A stretch of DNA of 5,722 nt. It comes from Bacillota bacterium. GTDB lineage: Bacteria > Bacillota > Dethiobacteria > DTU022 > UBA8154. Position numbers and translations under genes: made by a program. Below are positions 1 through 5,388 of this stretch, in pieces. The notes beneath the pieces are model-generated. The model worked only from the letters and a program-made list of their open reading frames with translations. It was not told the origin of the DNA and made no database searches. The stretch is taken from the NCBI GenBank assembly GCA_003456095.1, contig DMPF01000047.1, positions 1-5,722 on the forward strand. The letters are read 5' to 3'. How positions within the stretch are numbered: position 1 is the stretch's first letter; the number at the start of each line of letters is the position of its first letter.

Positions 1-117
1 ACTTTGCCGGGGAGGGTAGGCAGTATTCAGGGAGTCAGTTATGTACTGCCTGAGGAGGAGGAGATCCGTCAGCTGGTGGAGCGTTATCTCAAGGGAAACG
101 ATGTCAAGCAATCCTGA
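1..117 (+). CDS. C-terminal end of a probable LytR-CpsA-Psr (LCP) family protein (5' partial)
   Basis: An open frame runs from the left edge to a TGA at 115-117 and encodes the last 38 residues of a protein. It reads TLPGRVGSIQGVSYVLPEEE, then a charged helix-like tail ending in KGNDVKQS. The pattern of LPG, then G-I-x-G-V-S-Y, then an acidic helix resembles the C-terminus of LCP proteins. These are membrane-anchored enzymes that transfer undecaprenyl-linked glycopolymers to peptidoglycan on the outer face of the membrane. The next gene starts inside this one (17-base overlap) and encodes a glycosyltransferase of wall-polymer synthesis, which fits. Only a short tail is visible and no catalytic arginine or membrane segment lies in the window, so the family call rests on a few residues and on context. 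A pyruvyl-transferase (CsaB-like) or other envelope protein cannot be excluded. Confidence 0.5.
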   Translation, partial: TLPGRVGSIQGVSYVLPEEEEIRQLVERYLKGNDVKQS

Positions 118-880
118 AGGCAAGGATCGGGGCCCGGGCCGTGCGGGGATACGCATACGCATTTTGGGCCTGCCGGTGGACATCCTCACCATGGAAGAGG
201 CGGTAGCGCGGATCTGCCGCGCCTGGAAGGGAGAACAACCCTTTCATGTAGTCACGGCGAATTTGGAAATACTTTACAGCGGCCTCAAGGATGGGGAGAT
301 GGCCCGGCTGCTAAATGGGGCGGAACTGGTCACGGCAGACGGGGCCGGGGTGCTCCTGGCGGCCCGAATCCGCGGGTTGTCCTTGCCCGCCCGGGTGGCC
401 GGATTTGACCTGATGATGCTATGCTTGCGGGAAGCGGCGCAACGGGCGGCGCCTGTTTTTTTTCTGGGGGCGCAACCTGCGGTGCTGCAGCAGGCTCTGG
501 CCCGGGCGAAGGAGCTTTTCCCCGGTCTGCAGATTGCCGGCAGCCACCACGGTTATTTCAGCGATAGCGAAGCGGGGTCTGTTGTGGAGGAGATCCGTGC
601 TCGGCAGCCGCGCCTGCTCTGCGTGGCACTAGGCGCGCCGCGGCAGGAAAAGTGGATTTTTCGCCATAAAGGGAAACTACCCCCCTGTGTGGCCATTGGT
701 GTAGGGGGGAGCTTTGACGTGCTGGCCGGCAGGACGCGCCGCGCCCCCCGCTGGATGCAGCAGGCCGGTTTGGAATGGCTGTACCGCCTGCTGCGGCAGC
801 CTTCCCGCCTGCGCCGTGTTTCCGTAATACCCATTTTCCTCCTGATGGTGTTGTGGCAGCGGTTGAGGGGTAAGGTGTAA
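101..880 (+). CDS. WecG/TagA/CpsF family glycosyltransferase (lipid-linked GlcNAc: ManNAc-type transferase)
   Basis: A 259-residue protein of the family that adds the second sugar, ManNAc in teichoic acid linkage units, to undecaprenyl-PP-GlcNAc at the inner face of the membrane. From the ATG at 101, family motifs appear in order: ILGLPVDILTMEEA (residues 21-34), the substrate-pocket T52-x-N54-E motif, T79-A-D80-G-A-G with the Asp that acts as catalytic base in TagA, RVAGFDL (98-104), and LGAPRQEKW (178-186) with Gln182. The C-terminal tail is Arg-rich, R-x-P-R-W-M-Q-Q-A-G-L-E-W-L-Y-R, and ends in a hydrophobic stretch (VIPIFLLMVLW). This matches the appendage that docks TagA to the membrane. 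The ATG at 101 is preferred over one at 41: the first 20 codons from 41 only reread the upstream gene's tail out of frame, family members start near this point, and AAGGGA lies 4 bases ahead. The 17-base overlap with the preceding gene implies an operon. The acceptor and donor sugars cannot be read from sequence. Confidence 0.9.
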   Translation: MSSNPEGKDRGPGRAGIRIRILGLPVDILTMEEAVARICRAWKGEQPFHVVTANLEILYSGLKDGEMARLLNGAELVTADGAGVLLAARIRGLSLPARVAGFDLMMLCLREAAQRAAPVFFLGAQPAVLQQALARAKELFPGLQIAGSHHGYFSDSEAGSVVEEIRARQPRLLCVALGAPRQEKWIFRHKGKLPPCVAIGVGGSFDVLAGRTRRAPRWMQQAGLEWLYRLLRQPSRLRRVSVIPIFLLMVLWQRLRGKV

Positions 881-903
881 ATGTGGGCCTGAGCAGTAAC
901 AAG

Positions 904-1533
904 CTAACCATTGTCCGGACAAAGATCATCGTTTTTGCTGCCCCGGTTTGCCTTCACGGACATTTCCCGGATAAAAGCCACCGGATCCGCACACGTCATC
1001 GCCTCGCTCATTACGCAGATGCCCGACGCACCAGCCCTTAGCACATCCTTTACTTTATCCTTGGTGATGCCGCCGATGGCAAATACAGGGACAGCAACGG
1101 CAGCGGATACCTCCTTTAAAAAGGAAAGGCCCCTGGGTGGGACGCCTTTTTTGCTGTCGGTCGGGAATATATGCCCGGCGATCATATAGGAGACGCCCAA
1201 TGCTTCAGCTACCTTGGCCTCCCGCACAGAATGAACGGACGCGCCGCACTGATAATTATCCAATGCAGAACGGTGAGTAAGCAAATCAGCCATTGATAAG
1301 TTTACTCTATTAATTTTCAGCTTTGCGGCGACGGCAATTTTTTGATTAATAATGAACAGCACCCGGTTCGCGTCGCAGATTTCCTTTATTTTTTCGGCCA
1401 GGTCAGTAAATTCCGCCATGCCGAGATCTTTTTCCCTTAATATAATGGCATGAGGTTTTCCCTTGGCGATCCGGTTTATGCGCTGCAATAGGTCATCGCG
1501 GCATAGTTTGCGGTTTGTAACGCAAATGAGCAT
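904..1533 (-). CDS. tenI: ThiE/TenI family protein, most like thiazole tautomerase TenI
   Basis: A 209-residue TIM-barrel protein of the thiamine phosphate synthase superfamily, last gene of the thi operon. Automated annotation would probably call it ThiE, but the visible active-site residues favour TenI. TenI aromatises the carboxythiazole phosphate tautomer made by ThiG; ThiE joins thiazole phosphate to HMP-PP. Residue numbers here count from ATG 1533. The ThiE Gln of Q-x-R-x-K is Ile (I-L-R-E-K-D-L, about 31-37). The Asn-Asp pair is Asn-Gln (INQK, about 62-65). The G-V-H-L-G-Q motif is degraded to RVNLSM. The TenI hallmark G-H-[IV]-F-x-T-D-x-K-K-G is intact at about 120-130, with the catalytic-type His121. 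The C-terminal phosphate-binding IGGIT and G-x-x-V-M-S motifs are present. The gene starts 9 bases after thiH stops and ends 23 bases from the convergent wecG gene. A ThiE with altered residues remains possible. Confidence 0.78.
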   Translation of the reverse strand: MLICVTNRKLCRDDLLQRINRIAKGKPHAIILREKDLGMAEFTDLAEKIKEICDANRVLFIINQKIAVAAKLKINRVNLSMADLLTHRSALDNYQCGASVHSVREAKVAEALGVSYMIAGHIFPTDSKKGVPPRGLSFLKEVSAAVAVPVFAIGGITKDKVKDVLRAGASGICVMSEAMTCADPVAFIREMSVKANRGSKNDDLCPDNG

Positions 1534-1539
1534 AGCCAA

Positions 1540-1544
1540 CTCCT
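1540..1544 (-). promoter_or_regulatory. Ribosome binding site of tenI, fixing its start
   Basis: On the minus strand AGGAG (1544-1540) overlaps the TAG stop of thiH (1545-1543) and sits 6 bases before the ATG at 1533. An in-frame TTG at 1539 would touch the AGGAG with no spacing, so it cannot be the start. The protein therefore begins M-L-I-C-V-T-N-R. The overlap with the thiH stop suggests translational coupling. Confidence 0.8.
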
Positions 1545-2697
1545 AAACGCGGACGTGATCCGTATAAACGGGCTGCAACCCCTTTTGTACAATCATCTGG
1601 TGCACATCCTTCACGCTGCGCGTGTCTGCGATACAAAATTGTTGATCGCCCTTTTCTTTCTGCTTGTGACCGCCGACCCCGACCTTAACGCTCGCGGAGA
1701 TGCGCGTTGCCGCCATGCCGACCGCATGGTCGCGGAAAGTAGCCCTTTCCCGCGTCGAGATTGTAATTCCGGCATACGGCATAAACAGACGATAAGCAAG
1801 CATCACCTGCAATAGCTGTTTTTCGCTCACCTCGTGTGGGAAAAGTTCCCTGTTATTGATATAAGGCCGTAAGCGCGGCACTGATAAAGAAATTTCAGAA
1901 TGTGGATATTTCTGCTGGATAAAATATGCATGCAAACCTGCGGCAAACGCATCCTGATGATAGTCTCCCAGCCCCAAAAGCGCTCCAAAAGCAACGCCGT
2001 GCATGTTGCCCAGCAATGCCCGTTCCTGCGCGTGAAAACGATAGGGATAAGAGCGTTTCGGCCCGCCCCGGTGAACCTGGGCGTATCGCTGCGGATTATA
2101 TGTTTCCTGGTAAACAGAGACAAAATCAGCGCCGCATTTATTTAAAAACAGGTATTCGGCCACATTTAAAGGATAAACTTCAATGCCCACCGCGGGGAAA
2201 TAGCTTGCCGCCAATTTCACAGCTTCTCCCAGATACTCAATACCCGAGATGCTGCGGTTTTCACCCGTTAAAAGCAAGATATCCTTCAGGCCGGTTGCAG
2301 CAATTGCTTCCAGTTCCGCTTCCACTTCATCAAGGGAAAGGATACCTCTGCAAATTTTGTTGCGGCAGTTAAAACCACAGTAGATGCAATAATTGTCACA
2401 GTAGTTGGAGATATACAGCGGGGTAAAAAGGTGTACGCAGTTGCCAAATTTTTTTCTTGTTTCCAGTCGGGCTTTTACGGCCATATCTTCCAGATAAGGC
2501 ATGGCCGCAGGTGATAACAAGGAGCAAAAATCACCCGGCGAAAGGTGATCCTTTACCAGTGCGCTTTCCACTTCCCTGCCCGTATATTGCCGGCAAAGGT
2601 ATGCTTCTGCGCTCCGCAGCACCCTGTCCATGATATCCGTCTCAATTAATTCCATCCAATCAAGATATTCCATGTGGTTAAGCCTTTTTTTTGTCAT
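1543..2697 (-). CDS. thiH: 2-iminoacetate synthase ThiH (tyrosine lyase, radical SAM)
   Basis: A 384-residue radical SAM enzyme that cleaves tyrosine to p-cresol and 2-iminoacetate (dehydroglycine), the C-N donor for thiazole formation by ThiG. This is the oxygen-sensitive alternative to glycine oxidase ThiO, so it points to an anaerobic lifestyle. The [4Fe-4S] motif C-x3-C-x2-C is at C100, C104 and C107 (CDNYCIYCGF). It is followed by LLLTGE (141-146), the region that contacts SAM, then Y-Q-E-T-Y (196-200) and a G-A-L-L-G-L-G-D barrel strand (238-245). The C-terminus ends with the ThiH-type I-A-D-x-R-S and G-L-Q-P-V-Y and lacks the extra cysteine cluster of the related HydG, which settles ThiH over HydG. 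Two further cysteines, C111 and C116, follow the cluster. The start has a good GGAGG 8 bases upstream. The gene begins 3 bases after the thiG stop, so the ribosome site lies inside thiG. Confidence 0.96.
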   Translation of the reverse strand: MTKKRLNHMEYLDWMELIETDIMDRVLRSAEAYLCRQYTGREVESALVKDHLSPGDFCSLLSPAAMPYLEDMAVKARLETRKKFGNCVHLFTPLYISNYCDNYCIYCGFNCRNKICRGILSLDEVEAELEAIAATGLKDILLLTGENRSISGIEYLGEAVKLAASYFPAVGIEVYPLNVAEYLFLNKCGADFVSVYQETYNPQRYAQVHRGGPKRSYPYRFHAQERALLGNMHGVAFGALLGLGDYHQDAFAAGLHAYFIQQKYPHSEISLSVPRLRPYINNRELFPHEVSEKQLLQVMLAYRLFMPYAGITISTRERATFRDHAVGMAATRISASVKVGVGGHKQKEKGDQQFCIADTRSVKDVHQMIVQKGLQPVYTDHVRV

Positions 2698-2700
2698 GAT

Positions 2701-3468
2701 CTAATCCTCCAAAAAACCGGTTAACGGGCTCGAAGCTTCTGCCAGAGAATGCAGCACGCGCCCCGGACCTGCCAGGAAGGCGGCACGACCGGCTTCAATC
2801 GCCAGATTGAAAGCCTTTGACATCAAGGCAACATTATTCGCCGTAGCGATCGCCGTATTGCACATAATGGCAGCAACTCCCATTTCCATTGCCTCGCACG
2901 CCTGTGACGGGCGACCGATACCGGCATCGACGATAACCGGCAGGTTGATTTCATCGACCAAAATTTTGATAAAATCTTTTGTGCAAAGGCCTTTATTGCT
3001 GCCGATGGGCGCACCCAGGGGCATAACCGCTGCCGCGCCGGCTTCTGCCAGCGCCCTGGCCACGTTAAGATCCGGGTACATATAGGGCATAACGATAAAA
3101 CCCTCTTTGGCAAGCATCTCCGTGGCTTTAATGGTCTCATAGTTGTCCGGCAATAAATATTTGGAGTCGCGGATGACCTCCACCTTTACAAAATCGCCGC
3201 AGCCGATTTCCCTGGCAAGGCGGGCGATACGCACGGCTTCACCGGCATTTCTCGCGCCGGAAGTGTTCGGCAACACAACAATATTTTGCGGCAAATAGTC
3301 CAGTATATTTGCTTCCCCGCCGATATTGGCGCGGCGCAGCGCCAGCGTTACCATCTCTACGCCGCCATGTTCAATAACAGCCTTGATCATCCCCAGGGAA
3401 AATTTGCCTGAACCTAAGATAAATCGTGACCGGAAATCATGTTTCCCGATAGTCAGGAGATCATGCAT
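2701..3468 (-). CDS. thiG: Thiazole synthase ThiG
   Basis: A 255-residue cytosolic TIM-barrel enzyme, the normal length for the family. It condenses 1-deoxyxylulose 5-phosphate, 2-iminoacetate from ThiH and sulfur from ThiS thiocarboxylate into the thiazole phosphate carboxylate. The N-terminus has the family phrase S-R-F-I-L-G-S-G-K (14-22). LPNTSG is at 66-71. F-V-K-V-E-V-I (93-99) carries Lys95, which forms the imine with the sugar phosphate, and Glu97. [10 protein letters not shown] (148-157) and V-D-A-G-I-G (180-185), with Asp181, complete the active site. N-T-A-I-A (204-208) and A-G-P-G-R (233-237) close the phosphate pocket. AAAGGAG lies 7 bases before the ATG. It is third-gene-coupled downstream to thiH and separated from thiS by 31 bases. 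All expected catalytic residues are present. Confidence 0.97.
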   Translation of the reverse strand: MHDLLTIGKHDFRSRFILGSGKFSLGMIKAVIEHGGVEMVTLALRRANIGGEANILDYLPQNIVVLPNTSGARNAGEAVRIARLAREIGCGDFVKVEVIRDSKYLLPDNYETIKATEMLAKEGFIVMPYMYPDLNVARALAEAGAAAVMPLGAPIGSNKGLCTKDFIKILVDEINLPVIVDAGIGRPSQACEAMEMGVAAIMCNTAIATANNVALMSKAFNLAIEAGRAAFLAGPGRVLHSLAEASSPLTGFLED

Positions 3469-3499
3469 GATTTTTCTCCTTTCTGACCGCTTTCATGAA

Positions 3500-3694
3500 T
3501 CAGCCTCCTCCCACAAAACGGACAATTTCAAGCACATCTTCGTCACTGAGGAACACGCTTGCGTATGCTGATTTCGGCACAAGTTTCCCGTTCAGTTCCA
3601 CGGCAATAAGGCGTAAGTCAAATGCTTGCGCGTTTAAATAATCCTGAAGGGTCAGTTTTTTCCCCAGTGCCACAACTTTGCCGTTTACTTTCAT
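3500..3694 (-). CDS. thiS: Sulfur carrier protein ThiS
   Basis: A 64-residue ubiquitin-fold protein, the usual ThiS length. It begins M-K-V-N-G and ends D-V-L-E-I-V-R-F-V-G-G-G. The C-terminal Gly-Gly is adenylated, converted to a thiocarboxylate, and delivers sulfur to ThiG. The middle contains the family pattern A-V-E-L-N-G-K-L-V-P (31-40). It is the first gene of the operon thiS-thiG-thiH-tenI, 31 bases ahead of thiG, with a purine-rich AGAAGGCGG just upstream of its ATG. The adenylating partner ThiF is not encoded anywhere in the window. Expression must pass through the hairpin and U-run at 3721-3775. Confidence 0.95.
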   Translation of the reverse strand: MKVNGKVVALGKKLTLQDYLNAQAFDLRLIAVELNGKLVPKSAYASVFLSDEDVLEIVRFVGGG

Positions 3695-3720
3695 TGTTCC
3701 GCCTTCTTTTTGATTTGGTC

Positions 3721-3775
3721 AAAAAAAGCCCAAAATGAATTTACACCCTTTCGGTGGTGTACCCCATTTTGAGCT
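3721..3775 (-). terminator. Terminator-like hairpin in the thiS leader (possible attenuator)
   Basis: On the minus strand the outer arms AGCTCAAAATG (3775-3765) and CATTTTGGGCT (3737-3727) form 11 pairs including one G-U. An internal loop follows (GGG against AAUU), then a second stem TACACC (3761-3756) with GGTGTA (3747-3742) and an 8-base loop. Seven T residues (about 3727-3721) follow the stem at once, and the thiS ATG is 26 bases further on. This is the architecture of a rho-independent terminator facing thiS. The other strand has no U-run, so it is not bidirectional. It lies between the predicted promoter and thiS, so it would have to be read through, relieved by a factor, or act as an RNA stabiliser. 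A small palindromic mobile repeat is an alternative. Confidence 0.65.
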
Positions 3776-3790
3776 TATTCACTTAATATA

Positions 3791-3820
3791 ACTATACTAC
3801 AGGTTGGTGTTTTCAGTCAA
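3791..3820 (-). promoter_or_regulatory. Predicted sigma-A promoter of the thiSGH-tenI operon
   Basis: On the minus strand TTGACT (3820-3815) and TATAGT (3796-3791) are separated by 18 bases, close to the housekeeping consensus. The predicted start is near 3784, about 10 bases before the leader hairpin and about 90 bases before the thiS ATG. No other hexamer pair as good lies between here and thiS. A leader of about 90 bases is too short to hold both a TPP aptamer and this hairpin. Confidence 0.6.
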
Positions 3821-4019
3821 GGAAAATAAAATGGCTCCAGGCCTGACGCATGAAAATTCTTTAAGAATCCCACAAGGCCGGAAATTGACGCTTTTATACC
3901 TGTTAGGCATCGGTTTTACCGGCAGTTACCAGCCTGTCTGCGCCAAATCCTCTATTGCTGAATCTTTTTTGCACGTGTAGCCTGCCCCGGCGCCTTTCAT
4001 TGGGCAGACGGGTACTGCG
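3821..4019. other. Non-coding stretch between the thi promoter and the transposase remnant
   Basis: No convincing gene, tRNA or known riboswitch is seen. The longest minus-strand start-to-stop here is about a dozen codons. It contains a short palindrome ATTCTT-T-AAGAAT (3856-3868) and a weak CTGCCC/GGGCAG stem (3982-3987 with 4002-4007) that lacks a U-run on either strand. I searched by eye on the minus strand for the TPP aptamer cores CTGAGA and CTGGATAATGCCAGCG and did not find them. The stretch is probably the 3' flank of the insertion sequence, so one end of the element may lie here, but I cannot place it. Confidence 0.5.
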
Positions 4020-4050
4020 ACAAACATAATTATCCTGCGTATATGTTTGT
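4020..4050. repeat. Perfect 9-bp inverted repeat at the 3' end of the transposase remnant
   Basis: ACAAACATA (4020-4028) and TATGTTTGT (4042-4050) are perfect inverted copies around a 13-base loop. The inner copy touches the TAA stop of the transposase remnant. It could form a hairpin at the end of the transposase message or be a subterminal element structure. There is no U-run after it on the minus strand, so a strong intrinsic terminator is unlikely. Confidence 0.5.
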
Positions 4051-5388
4051 TATGCCGCTAACCAGCTTGTTTTTCGGTTTTCTTCCTGCACCAGCCGCAA
4101 TTGACTGGGAGACTCCGTCAACCGGCGAAGCTTTTCTTGTATCCAACTTTCTGTAAACCAAAGCGATGTAGAGCTTCTTAATGAACGACTGTATCCCGAC
4201 ATCTTTGACATGCTCCGCCAGAGAAACGGAGTGAAGAGCCATTTCATTCAGCATCCGGACGATATGCATCAGATAGTGGTACCCCTTCATCGCATTCCAG
4301 TTATGGGAGAAAGCGATTTGCACCGATTAACACCAAAGTCATATTCAATCCCATTGGCCCACCGGAACTTTTGGCGCCGTCCCTGCCACTCCCGCTTCAG
4401 GTGACATTCTCTTTTGTGTATCCAGGCGCATCAGACCCTCTGCTTCATCCCATACCGACGGCAGCGATTTATCTTTGAGCACAATTATGAAATCCCACTT
4501 ATTTTTGCAACAGACCGCCATCACCTGTCCATTGGCGTACAATCCGTCCAGGAGCAGGGTAAACGGCAGCTTTGGAAACTGATGCTTCAGTCGCAAAGCT
4601 AAACGGTGGAATGCCTTCAGTTCGCAGTCCTGCTTCCATTTCTCGTAGTTTTCAACAACTTCCAGTTCCACGCTGTTCTCCAGAAATTCACTCATCAGAT
4701 GCAACACCGTGCCATTGGCAAAGACCAAGACCGCTTCCAGGACGTATGCATAATACTCCCATTCCCCGTCTTTACCCTGAATCCTGCGGCGAAGATAGCG
4801 TTCGTTCCAACATTCCTTCATAACGTATTTCTGCGTCCCGTCAATGGCTGCAAAATATCTTTTTTTGTACAGCAGATGCCGAAACTTCTTTCTGCGGATT
4901 AGGTGCCTCACCAAATCTATGTACCGGCTTTCGATTTGATCTGAATCCATCTTTTGCAAGAAGCGGCACAGGGTATCCTGGTGTGGCATCTCCACCAACT
5001 CCGGAAAGAGGGCACGCAGATTTTCCAGCAACTGCGGGCCAGTCAGCTCTTCGTTTGCTTGTCGCCGTGATGTAAGGTTAAACATAAACATCAGGATACC
5101 GTAGAGCATCATCACTGTTATCTGATGCTTAATTTTATTTGGATTCCGCGGGTCGGGAATCTTTGATAATTTCTTTAATAACTCTGGTAACAGCTGATGC
5201 ACTACTTTGAGTTTCTCTTCCGTGACGGCTTGGGTCGCCTCCTGCTCTTCCTCCGTTGTTTTATGGGTGCACTTGCGGTTCGGAAGTGTAAAGGTAGCAG
5301 GATATTCCTTCCCTTGTCTTTTCTGCTGCTCTCTTAACTCTTGTTGTATTCTCCTCCGCTCATGACGTTTCAGGTAAACTTCAATCAT
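4050..5388 (-). pseudogene. DDE transposase, inactivated by frameshifts and an internal deletion
   Basis: The first 323 or so codons from ATG 5388 are intact and give an RNase H-fold (IS4-superfamily-like) transposase. There is a basic, charged N-terminus, then K-I-P-D-P-R-N-P (76-83) as in H-repeat-type transposases. The first catalytic Asp is in A-I-D-G-T-Q (D183) and the second in L-L-L-D-G-L-Y (D281). Near 4411-4425 the natural sequence moves to another frame, which reads L-K-R-E-W-Q-G-R-R-Q-K-F-R-W and G-I-E-Y-D-F-G. Around 4310-4345 it jumps again to F-S-H-N-W-N-A-M-K-G-Y-H-Y-L-M-H, the family's C-terminal phrase. The segment expected between them, with the I-E-N-E-G-F-N-type motif that holds the third acidic residue, is missing. 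A further shift near 4150-4170 leads to a natural-looking tail ending K-T-S-W-L-A-A at the TAA (4050). The continuous frame alone stops at 4345 after 347 residues. It overlaps the preceding DUF4338 gene by ATGA. It should be inactive. The exact IS family is not assigned. Confidence 0.85.

Noticed and set aside
41..100. Upstream ATG at 41 as the start of the WecG-family protein
   Set aside because: The extra 20 residues are an out-of-frame rereading of the preceding gene's tail, rich in Arg and Trp, and do not fit the family N-terminus.
1555..2372. Plus-strand open frames opposite thiH
   Set aside because: They are shadows of thiH with no ribosome sites or recognisable domains, while the minus strand encodes a full radical SAM enzyme.
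3769..3798. Possible plus-strand promoter TTGAGC-N18-TATACT overlapping the thi promoter
   Set aside because: The hexamers are imperfect, the -10 box is nearly the mirror of the minus-strand one, and no plus-strand gene follows for more than 1.5 kb.
3821..4049. A cobalamin or TPP riboswitch upstream of thiS
   Set aside because: GC-rich pieces such as GGCGCCGGGGCAGG caught the eye, but the conserved cores and their order are absent, and the region lies upstream of the predicted promoter.
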